From positions 240,737-304,736 of the forward strand of contig CDMY01000646.1 of NCBI GenBank assembly GCA_001179505.1: a stretch of 64,000 bases of DNA, given 5' to 3'. The translations under genes and the position numbers were made by a program. This document shows positions 34,953-43,614 of the stretch, one piece after another; the first letter of the stretch is position 1; the number at the start of each line of letters is the position of its first letter. Below the pieces are notes generated by a model. That model ran no database searches. It saw only the letters and a program-made list of their open reading frames with translations, and had not been told where the DNA came from. Source of the DNA: Vitrella brassicaformis (lineage: Eukaryota; Sar; Vitrellaceae).

Positions 34953-37220
34953 TCAATCAGACATCGAGTCATCATCCTCTGAGTCACTACCATTATCCTC
35001 CTCGATGGCAGGCACCTCAAAACGAGCAGCCAGCGATTCAAACTCACCCACCTCGTCCACAAAACCCAGCCCGTCCCACTCGAACTGACAATCGGCATCG
35101 CCGAGGTGCTCGTTGAAGCCCTTGATGACGCCCGTGAGGCCGTACTCCTCCGCCTCGTCCAGCCGCGCCTTGTGGACCACCTCTCGCAGACCGAAAGGCC
35201 TCCTTCCCTGCTGGCCGACCTCAGCGGAAAAGCACCGCAGTGGTGGGGCATGCACCACCTGGCCGTCCGCTTCTCGACTGCCCCCCACCACCTCCGTGTT
35301 GCCACTCGCGTGAAATACAGCAGACGCGACGAAGTGGTCCATGGCTTCATGAACGCGATGGCCGAGTCTGCCGTGGGAGCGTAGTTGAATGCCGCTGACG
35401 GTCTGGTGTGCAGTGTCTCTGTCGAAGCAAAGTGCGGCGATCCGCCATGCGATGCCCGCTGCCTCTTGTGGGCCGAAATGGAGGAGGGAGGGGACGGGGT
35501 CGTTGGGTGGGCCGTCATTGTGAGGCGTGAGGGGCAGCAGATGGGTCAGCAGAGCGGCAATCTCACGTTGGGGCCTGAGTGCAGCGTTGACGGCGTTCAT
35601 GACCTCATCAGGAATGGCGTTGAGGATGCGCACATACTCATGCTTGACAATCTCGCACTCGCGCTGACGCTCGATGGTCTTGTTTGCTGCGTCGCCTTCC
35701 TCAGTCGAGGGCGGATCGGATTCTTCAGCTGGCAGAGGCGCGTCGGCGCGCCAATGCAGTCGAATCTTCTCTTTGCGCCGACGCTCGATGGCCTTGGTTG
35801 TTGCGTCTCCTTCCTCAGTCGAGGGCGGATCGGATTCTTCAGCTGGCAGAGGCGCGCCAGCGCGCAGCAGCAGTCGAGTCTTCTCTTTGGCCATCTCGAT
35901 AGTTTTCTCTCGTTTCTCTCTCGCCCTTCCCTCGGTCGCCAGCGGCTCTTCCAGCGCACACCTGATATCGCGACTGAAGCAACGCATCAGCTGAGGACCC
36001 TCCTCCATCAGGACACTCGCCGGCAGATGCTTGCAGAGAAACTCCAGCAGCCGGGGCTCGTCGACAAGGTATGCCTGATCGATCGGCCTCACGCGGTCCT
36101 CTCGGTCATCCCAGTCGTCGCCGCCCCGACTGTTGAGGGGAGCGCCGAACTCATAGAGGAGCTCATAGAATCCACGAGCGAAGTTCATAGTGAAGCATGC
36201 ATGGTCCACGATCCCGTGGATGGGCTGATATGTCCCGTCATAGTAAAAGTCAGTCGCCAGGCTGCGTTTGTGCTTCAACAAGCGGCGGATGCACGGGAGA
36301 AGCGCGTCGAAGTACTGCTCATACACATCCTCGGGCGGACAAGGCGTGTGCTCCTCATCAATAAAAAACAATATGTGCTCGTCAACAATGGGATTGTCGC
36401 TGAGAATACCATCCAAAGCCGCGAGGTTGGCTTTGTGGAAGGCCATGGTCACCAACTCCTTGTCACCACGTGCTCCTCCCGCAATCAAGGCTTTGACGAT
36501 GTGCTTCTGTCGCTTGCGAGATGGCCACATCGGAAGCACAACGGGAACTCCGGTCGCCTTCGTCTGCCTCGTGTGTTGCCAGTTCAGACCAGGGCATCCA
36601 CCTGATGGCATCGAGAATTGCCACACGAATGATATGAATGTAATGTTACCCTTGTCCCACGGCTTGCCTGTTGGATCGTCAATCGCCAAATCAATCAAAC
36701 CCAACTCCAACTCGTCCAATCTAGAACGTCTCCTCCAACTCGACATTTTTGGGATCCGCATGCGGGTGATTCTCACTCGCAGACTTGCATCCGCCCCCTG
36801 CTGGATCAGCCTCGACACGTCACGCCCTGTGATGTTCCGCCGCAGAAGCCGACACACTAACCTCTCGCTGGCCTCATTCGTGTCGGCGGGAAAGATGATG
36901 GCCACCGAGCGGTCGTTGAGCACTACTTGACGCTCATCACTGCCAGCGTTGGACGAGTTGCTGCTTGGCGCTCCGGCATCACCAGCCAGAAAGTCCTCGA
37001 GGGCAAGACGATATCGACGCCTCTTGTGTTTGCCTTCTTGGTCAGGCGGGAAGTCAGCCAGACGCTTGGGATGGTCTGGAGGTCGCTCGCGAGGGGGAGG
37101 CACTGGCACGTCCCGGCCGCTCCTCGTATGGACCATCACGGATGGACGCACTGATGGGGTGAATGAGAGACGGTCAGCAAGTTGCTTGGGGTGGCGTGGT
37201 GGACCGTTTCTCAGGCTCAT
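34953..37220 (-). CDS. Intronless 755-residue protein, weak ankyrin-like repeats
   Basis: One uninterrupted frame from ATG 37220 to TGA 34953, striking beside neighbours with 3-20 introns. The N-terminus is basic and Pro-rich (GRDVPVPPPRERPPDHPKR). The middle has ankyrin-like half-motifs: VSRLIQQGADASLRVRITR, VKALIAGGARGDKELVTMA, YELLYEFGAPLNSRGG and a LLEFLCKHLP helix. Two 38-residue tandem units follow (about 35,650-35,880; core APLPAEESDPPSTEEGDA). The C-terminal third, containing FGPQEAAGIAWRIAALCFD, is unfamiliar, and the end is acidic (EEDNGSDSEDDDSMSD). Ankyrin repeats bind proteins; nothing here shows catalysis. Lack of introns may mean a retrocopy or a lineage-specific expanded family. 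I recognise no orthologue. Confidence 0.75.
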   Translation of the reverse strand: MSLRNGPPRHPKQLADRLSFTPSVRPSVMVHTRSGRDVPVPPPRERPPDHPKRLADFPPDQEGKHKRRRYRLALEDFLAGDAGAPSSNSSNAGSDERQVVLNDRSVAIIFPADTNEASERLVCRLLRRNITGRDVSRLIQQGADASLRVRITRMRIPKMSSWRRRSRLDELELGLIDLAIDDPTGKPWDKGNITFISFVWQFSMPSGGCPGLNWQHTRQTKATGVPVVLPMWPSRKRQKHIVKALIAGGARGDKELVTMAFHKANLAALDGILSDNPIVDEHILFFIDEEHTPCPPEDVYEQYFDALLPCIRRLLKHKRSLATDFYYDGTYQPIHGIVDHACFTMNFARGFYELLYEFGAPLNSRGGDDWDDREDRVRPIDQAYLVDEPRLLEFLCKHLPASVLMEEGPQLMRCFSRDIRCALEEPLATEGRAREKREKTIEMAKEKTRLLLRAGAPLPAEESDPPSTEEGDATTKAIERRRKEKIRLHWRADAPLPAEESDPPSTEEGDAANKTIERQRECEIVKHEYVRILNAIPDEVMNAVNAALRPQREIAALLTHLLPLTPHNDGPPNDPVPSLLHFGPQEAAGIAWRIAALCFDRDTAHQTVSGIQLRSHGRLGHRVHEAMDHFVASAVFHASGNTEVVGGSREADGQVVHAPPLRCFSAEVGQQGRRPFGLREVVHKARLDEAEEYGLTGVIKGFNEHLGDADCQFEWDGLGFVDEVGEFESLAARFEVPAIEEDNGSDSEDDDSMSD
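35650..35880 (-). repeat. Two tandem 114-bp (38-residue) coding repeats
   Basis: The stretch starting TCAGTCGAGG at 35,701 recurs at 35,815 (+ strand), a 114-base period. The units encode APLPAEESDPPSTEEGDA followed by a KAIERRRKEK-type basic segment and differ by few substitutions. The period is a multiple of three, so the frame is kept. Confidence 0.85.
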
Positions 37221-37811
37221 GCTGTTGGTTGCCGGCTCATCGGGTGGTTAGGGGTAGGTGTGGGTCGCTGGAAGGACGGTGGAGGGCTGGAGAGAGTGCC
37301 GCTGGGGAAGAGGGGACTGCTGCTGCAGGTGTCTGACCAAGATGCCTGCGTCACCTGAGGGGCACACAATGCAAGACAGGAGGCAGAGATTGACATTTGT
37401 GAATGTCCCTCCCTGCGTCCCCTTTGCCTCTCCACGACCTCCCTCGTGTCTTTGCCTGCAGAGTCGTGGAGTGTCGGTACAACTCAACTGTCTGCACGAC
37501 CAAGGGGAAACGAACGCAGGCAGCTTGACAAGAGCTGCCAACGCTCACCGAAGCACGAAATAGAGAGACGCCGGGAGCGGTCTGCGAGCTAAACGTGGAC
37601 AAACCCTGCTATCAAAACCCAACACCTATCCTCGCCGAACGCGATCTTCGCCGCCAATGACGCGTCCGTTGTGTGAGATGCATCTGCCCACCTGAACCGC
37701 AGTTCCGCCAGGTATGTGTGCCATCACACCCATAACACCACAGCCCTCCTCTCTGTTGTCTTCCTCAGCTAGTGCGGCATCTCTCCATCCATCCATCCCA
37801 TCAACACCAAT
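37221..37811. promoter_or_regulatory. Divergent gap between the intronless gene and the aspartic protease
   Basis: 590 bases with few microsatellites lie between two outward-facing start codons. Expected to hold both promoters and 5' UTRs. No motif or RNA is recognised. Confidence 0.4.
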
Positions 37812-40231
37812 ATGATATCAACGCTCCCAATGCGGCGGGCCTTTCTATTCACAGTCGCTATTGCCTCGTGGCTGAGGCCATTCAGTGGCGCTCTCCGCGT
37901 GCAGTGGGACGGCACGGAGCGGATCAGCATGAATACCAACGGCAAATCCCGGGAGCCGCTGCAGCAGCAGCTGAGAAACATCGAGAATGCTGTAATGGTT
38001 GGTCCTTTGGCCGTGGGAGACCCCCCGCAGGCCCTCAACTGCGTGTTTGACACGGGGAGTTTTGACCTTATGGTCAGTTCAAGACAGTGTGAAGCCTGTC
38101 TGCAGAGCGGCTCGGATGTGTTCGACGCCACCAAGTCGAAAACGTTCAAGCCGGCCGACAAGGCGGACGACAAGAACGAGGCTATGGTCAAGTTCGGGAG
38201 TGGGATTGTGCATGCGACCAAGGGATTCGACCAGGTGGTGATCCCTGACAGCTGCCCAAAGCCGAAGGGAACGATGAAGCTCGAGGCCGCCAAGTGCTCT
38301 CTCGTCACCAAAGAGGCCTTCCCCGTGTGGCAGATTGCTGACCACACAAGTGAGCACCCACACACATGAGAGGGAGGAAGGGAGGCAAGAATGTCCATTG
38401 GATGGATGGATGGATGTCTGCATCTGTTTCCTTCTGTCTCCTTCTCTCTGGTCAGTCAGCGCCTTGGAGGCGGCCAACATCACGGCCATCGCTGGCATGC
38501 CCTGGAGCCGTCCCGACGACGAGAACATGCTCGCCCAAATGGGCGTCCACACCGTCAGCTTCTGTATCGACAAATCAGCCGCCCCACAAGCCAACACCAA
38601 GGACAAGAAGATGCACCAAACCCACGAGCAACACGAGACCATCGTCCTCGATCAGCGGAGCCTGCAGGGAAACCCAGGAGGGCCCATCGAGGTCCCGTCA
38701 GGCAATCTGCCGGCATCTGCCACGCCCCCGGGGTATCTCACGTGGAACGACAACGCGCAGCAGAAGTGCCCTGGGCTGTTCAAGACCCTCGACGTGCAGG
38801 GGAAGGTGCACTGGGCGGTGAATATGACGGGCATCGGCTTGCGCCTGAGTGACGGGACTGAGAAAGCCATATCCTGCCACAGTGCCGACAGCAACGGCAA
38901 CTTCTGTGGGTGAGAGAGAGAGAGAGAGAGAGATGGATGAACGGTTGGGTGCAAGGATGGATGGATGGATGTGTGGTGTGGTGTGGTGTGTTCTGTCCGC
39001 ATCAGTGCTGTGATAGACACGGGGACGTCTCTGTTGACAGGCCCAGAGGAGGCCGTCAGCTCCCTGCTGCACCACCTCTCAACCTTCTCGCCGGAGTCTG
39101 ACGGCATCGACGAGGCAAGAAAACACAGCACAACACAACTCAATACAACATCAGCATCAGTACTCGTGGAGGGGAGGGCCTTTCGTTGCGTCTATTTCTT
39201 TCTTGTCATTCGTGTCAGGGGTGCCGTTCTCTCGACAAGTTCCCGAATATCTTCATAGAGGTCGGCGGACACAAGCTGGAGCTGCCGCCAGAGCACTACA
39301 TGGGTCAGTGGGGCGGGGGGGCGAGTGAGTGCACCACCAGAAGGCCAAATGCAGTGGGGGTGTGGATGGATGGAAGGCCCATGTGCGTCTCTCTCTCTGT
39401 ATCCCTTTGTGTCAGGCAAGTTCCCGGCCGAGGTAGTCGAGTACCATGGATTTTTCGACTTGGTCAAGAATGGAGCTAGAAGGTAAGGAAGGTGACACAC
39501 ACATAGGGTGGGTGCCATCATGTCTGTCTGTCTGTCTGTCTGTGGTCTTTTGCTCCTGCAGGAAGGAAGTGACGGTATGTGTGCCGGCCTTCATCTCTCT
39601 CGACATGGATAGCGCAAACATGGGTGAGACATACAGACAGACAGACAGACAGGCAGAGGGAGAGACCTAATGGCCTCACACACACCTGCCCTTGTCTTCT
39701 CTCTCTCTCTCTCTCTCTCTTTCAGGAAAGGTGTTCATATTGGGTTTGCCCATCTTCTGTCAGTTCTACGCGGTCTTCAATCGTCTGGACAAGACCATAG
39801 GCCTCCACCAGCAGGACGGATGCGACCCTTGTGCCGGCCACTCGGCCGCTCTCCACGCGGCATCAACAGACACCCAGCAGCAGCAGCAGAAGCACCACCG
39901 CAAGGCGTCCAAGAGCCCCAGAGCGTTCAGTAGAGCCCCCAAGGCCGCCGGCACCGGCAAGAGCCTGCACGAGGTGCCTGTGCGCATCAGCGAGATCGCG
40001 CCCATTTCGCCCAAGAGACGCCATCAGGAGAGGGTGTGCGGGCTCAAGCTAGACAAGAAGGAGGATTTCTCGCTGGCTCAGTCGGCCACCAACACCACTA
40101 GCAGCGGCAGGGGGCCGAGCACTTTGTATGCGCATGTGCGTGGCGGACGTGTGTACGATTTCGGCGAGTCGCGTGTGCACATCCGGCTGCCCCTGTGGGC
40201 CCAGGATGGCCTCACGGGGGTGCTCCTGTGA
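37812..40231 (+). CDS. Pepsin-like aspartic protease (A1 family) with C-terminal extension
   Basis: ATG 37812 opens a signal peptide (MRRAFLFTVAIASWLRPFSG). The first catalytic motif is VFDTGSFDLMVSS in exon 1; the second is AVIDTGTSLLTGP in the exon starting near 39,006. Both aspartates and the DTG-S/T-S pattern are intact. The exon at ~39,221 has FPNIFIEVGGHKLELPPEHYM and the one at ~39,726 has VFILGLPIFCQFYAVFN, the usual last strand of A1 proteases. A basic, Gln-rich extension of ~150 residues follows and ends at TGA 40229. The intron at 39,115 must use a GC donor (CGAG then GCAAGA) to keep the frame. Role: endopeptidase of the secretory or endolysosomal route; apicomplexan relatives process secreted effectors. 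The FDTGS exon is conventional, so activity is expected. Confidence 0.9.
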
Positions 40232-40343
40232 CCATATCACAGACAGGCATGTACACAGAAATGGATGGATGGATCAGTGAGATGCATCACTATCGCTCAC
40301 TTCATGTGAATTGTGCATCGCTAGTGCATGGGTGTGTCTATGT

Positions 40344-40374
<31 letters not shown>

Positions 40375-40697
40375 ACGGTGTCTGCGTGGATGGACGCTAG
40401 ATGTTTCAATGTCCATTCACACATTCTGCCGGTCCACAGAAACAACTCTACTGTGGCCCTCGTCTTTCGACTGTCGTTGTGTGCCTCCTGTGAGTCTGTG
40501 CCTGCTGTGTGACTTCCCTCGTATCCCCTACAATGGGTACGAGGCAAATCAGACAGCCGGTGACGACCCCCAGAAAGAACACTCAGACATGACAAGGGTA
40601 TCTCCACACAGCACCCACACAGGTCCTCAGCAGGCATGCCAAAAAGACAAGAAAGCTATACACCCACCACACAGACGCCCATCCCATCCCATCCCGC
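40232..40697. other. Convergent 3' gap with TG repeat
   Basis: It contains a TG tract (~40,350-40,374) and no supported gene. Probably the 3' ends of the protease and of the LLPH-like gene. Confidence 0.5.
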
Positions 40698-41417
40698 CTA
40701 TTTCTTCTTGCGTCTCTTCTGCGCCGCCTTCTTGACCTCCCTGCCGCCCACCTTGTTGCCCCTCTTGAGGTTGTCCCGCCGCACAGGAATCACAGGCGCC
40801 TGCTGCTTGACCTTCTTCCCCCCCTCCCGCAGAGACCTCGGCATCATCATGCCCTGCACATCCACCGGCGGCGCATCCAGGTCCATCGCGTCAGCCGCAT
40901 CGGCCGTGTCCGTCTTGCCCTGCAGCTTCATGGCGGCCTTCTCGAGAGAGGTCATCTTCCGCCGGCCGCCGATGAAGGCCTCGTGCGACTCTGGGTTGGC
41001 CTCCGAGCGGTAGTCAATGGTGCGGACGGGGAGGTTCTGGGGGAACTGAGCGTCCGACGCATCTGCAGGGGGGAGAGGGGGAGAGAAAGACATGCATCCA
41101 TCACGGCCAGGCCATTGTGTGGTCTGGGTTGTCAGCCAGCTGAATGGTCTGACTGACTTGGGAAGAGGAATGCGTTTGCAGGTTTGGGGTCTTCGACAGG
41201 CACCCCAGCTGTCAGGCGCCGGACCTTCTCGGCCTCACGAGCTGCACGCGCCTCGCCGGTCACACCTGGACACAACCACACGCACAGAGACCGGTGGATC
41301 TCTCTGTATGGTTTGCTTGTGTGTCATCCCCGCCTCGCTCCGCTCCTTACGCTCTGATTTGGCGCGTTTGGCGGCTCTGAACCGCCGCTTGACCTTGGAA
41401 CGGATGGACTTCGCCAT
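40698..41417 (-). CDS. LLPH-like small basic nucleolar protein (ribosome biogenesis)
   Basis: Three exons join in frame: 41417 to ~41,350, ~41,265-41,153 and ~41,064-40,698. The N-terminus MAKSIRSKVKRRFRAAKR matches the start of LLPH/LAPS18-type proteins (MAKS-R-K-KR). The C-terminus is very basic (GGREVKKAAQKRRKKK). In between is ARAAREAEKVRRLTAG and an acidic, Ala-rich piece. The predicted length of ~180 residues is somewhat longer than the animal proteins. LLPH relatives are nucleolar and linked to 60S subunit assembly; role here is inferred from the N-terminal signature and overall charge. Head-to-head with the CX9C gene, 222 bases apart. Confidence 0.72.
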
Positions 41418-41639
41418 GACGCAATTACACGATGAGATTCCTCTCTCAAACCCAACACAATCCCACACACACAAAGACCGCTTCAGCAAGGACTTCGAAG
41501 CTACACAGACTTCGGCGAGCTGAGAAAAACTGCGAGCTTGTGGGAGATCTGCAACTCAAGAAGACCTCTTTTGCAAGGCAAGATCTGCACGCGGCGGCCT
41601 GACCGTGAGGGCCGACTTCCCATCCAGTCTGCAGCCGCC
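41418..41639. promoter_or_regulatory. Compact bidirectional promoter (222 bp)
   Basis: It separates the start codons of the LLPH-like gene (-) and the CX9C gene (+). It is free of the long TG/CA runs common elsewhere and holds both 5' UTRs. No named motif is visible. Confidence 0.45.
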
Positions 41640-43101
41640 ATGTTGTCTGCCATGTTTGGGGTGCGGCGTGCGGCGCACTGTGAGGGCAAGAACGGCAACG
41701 GCAACCACGGCAGCGACGAGGCGCAGAAGACGGCCACCATCCTCCACCCTGCTGCCTTTCCCGAACTCATGAAGGTGAGGGACATGAGAGCCTTCTGCAC
41801 AAGACGCTGCTGGTGTGCTGATTGCGTCGCGCCTCTCTCTTTGTGTGTGTGTGCGTGTGTGTGTCAGGGCGTGCCCATGACGCCCAAGCAGGATGAGGAG
41901 TACGGCTACCATAAATACAAATGGGGATACGAGCCCGTGCCCACAGTGAGTGAATGAGTTCACACACCACACGGACTGCAGAGATCTCCTGCACCGGACG
42001 ACGTGTGTGTGCGTGTGCGTGTGCGTGTGCGTGTGCGTGTGTGTGTGTCCGTCAGGCTCGGACGATGGGCGGCCGCACGATCCGCGAGAAGTTCGACAAC
42101 AACCAGGGCAAGGCCAAGGCGGTCCCATGGCCACACGACATGCGGCCCCACGCGGAAAACGTCAAGCCGGAGAGCGACCGATTCAACCTACAGTGAGTGG
42201 CCAGCCCAGCAGCCATCCACACAACACACACATCACTCACACACAGACACAGACAGATACGCCGACCCCGAAAAATGGCTGTGTGTTGTGTTGTGTAGGT
42301 ATTACGACGTGTTGAGTGACTTTGTGCCGCTGGGCGGGTTTTCTGACAAGCCCAAGTTCAGCAGCCAGTGGGAGAAGGACCTCGCTTACAACACCAAGTG
42401 AGCCGCCAGCACCACACACACACAAGCAGAGAGAGAGAGAGGCTGGCAGATCACTGCGAGTGTGTGTGTGTGTTGTGTTGGGATGTGTGGTGTGTGTGCC
42501 ATGTAGTTTGTATGCCCCCGAGATGTATCAAGAGACCAAGGGTGAGGACGACATCCGCACCAGCATCACCAACTACGCCGACAAAATACACGCTGACGGA
42601 CCAAACGTACTGTACACAACACAGTCACACACACACACACACAAACGGACGGAACACACCAGTGTGTATGTGTGTGTGTGGTGTGTTGTGTTGGGGTGCT
42701 TTGCTTGTCAGGATGCGTGTAAGTATCTGCTGATGGAGGAGTTTCGTTGCAGGGAGGCGCACCAGGCACACATGGTCAGCCAGCCACACACACACATGCG
42801 CCACATACACATACACACATACAAGCGTGTGTTTGTTTGTGTGTGGTTCAGCAACCCGACGTGGCCGTGACGCGCTGCATGAAGTGGAAGGAGGAGTGGA
42901 AGCAGTGCATGTGGTCGGCAGAAGGCAACACACACACACATATACAGTGAATAGGCCCTCCTGTCGATAAGTGTGTGTGTGTGTGGACATGGATCGATCA
43001 GGGATCAGGAGAAGTTGACCCGGGGTTACATGTACATTCAGCGGCGGCAGGACCCCTTCAGGCGCAAATACTTCTTCGGCGTCGAACACCAATACTCATA
43101 A
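41640..43101 (+). CDS. Twin-CX9C (CHCH-like) protein, probable mitochondrial respiratory-chain subunit
   Basis: Eight exons join in frame from ATG 41640 to TAA 43099-43101; ~250 residues. The signature is near the C-terminus: CKYLLMEEFRC (C-x9-C, exon at ~42,713) and CMKWKEEWKQC (C-x9-C, exon at ~42,853). These form a coiled-coil-helix-coiled-coil-helix fold oxidised by MIA40 in the intermembrane space. The tail is basic and aromatic (GYMYIQRRQDPFRRKYFFG). The upstream part is rich in Tyr, Trp, Pro and Lys (YGYHKYKWGYEPVP), like accessory subunits of respiratory complexes. The spacing recalls NDUFB7/NDUFB10-type complex I subunits, but similarity outside the Cys pairs is too weak to name it. 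An apicomplexan-type complex IV or ATP synthase subunit is also possible. Confidence 0.75.
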
Positions 43102-43614
43102 ACCCACACACACACACGCCGTTCCCTCTGTAGGCCTTATTGGCTGCCGCCCTTGCATCCGCATGTCGAGATCGGGTCATCGATTCTCGAGATGCAGGTG
43201 CGACAGCGGCGCCCGATGAGGACAGAACAGAGAGAAATGCGACCCTTCTTGTGTACTTGTTTCGATGTCGCCAGTGAGACAGAGAGTTGTGTTTTGTGAT
43301 TGCATGTTGAGTTGGCTGATGTGCCAACGGACGGCAAGACAGCGTGGGGAGACAGCGACACACGCGTGAATGACATCCCTGACCATGTCGGCCCAGTATT
43401 TGACGCCGGTGATACGCTGCTGGTATGCATGCGTGTCGCCAGCGTCACTTGCTGGGTAGCCGTGGACGGGATGTCATGGCGCGGGTGTGTTGTGCGTCCG
43501 GCAGTTATCGTGCAATGTTGTACGACTTGATGGACCCCTCTATGTGTCTCATGAATTTCATTCCAGCGATTCGAGTCATCCGACCACCACACACACACAC
43601 ACACACACAGCTGG
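43102..43614. other. Convergent gap with a coding-like stretch
   Basis: No gene is secured. Around 43,300-43,420 a plus-strand frame (VELADVPTDGKTAWGDSDT) looks mildly coding and ends at a GTATGC donor-like site, but I cannot join it to the CX9C gene, whose stop precedes it. A CA run ends the gap (~43,588-43,610). Confidence 0.35.
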
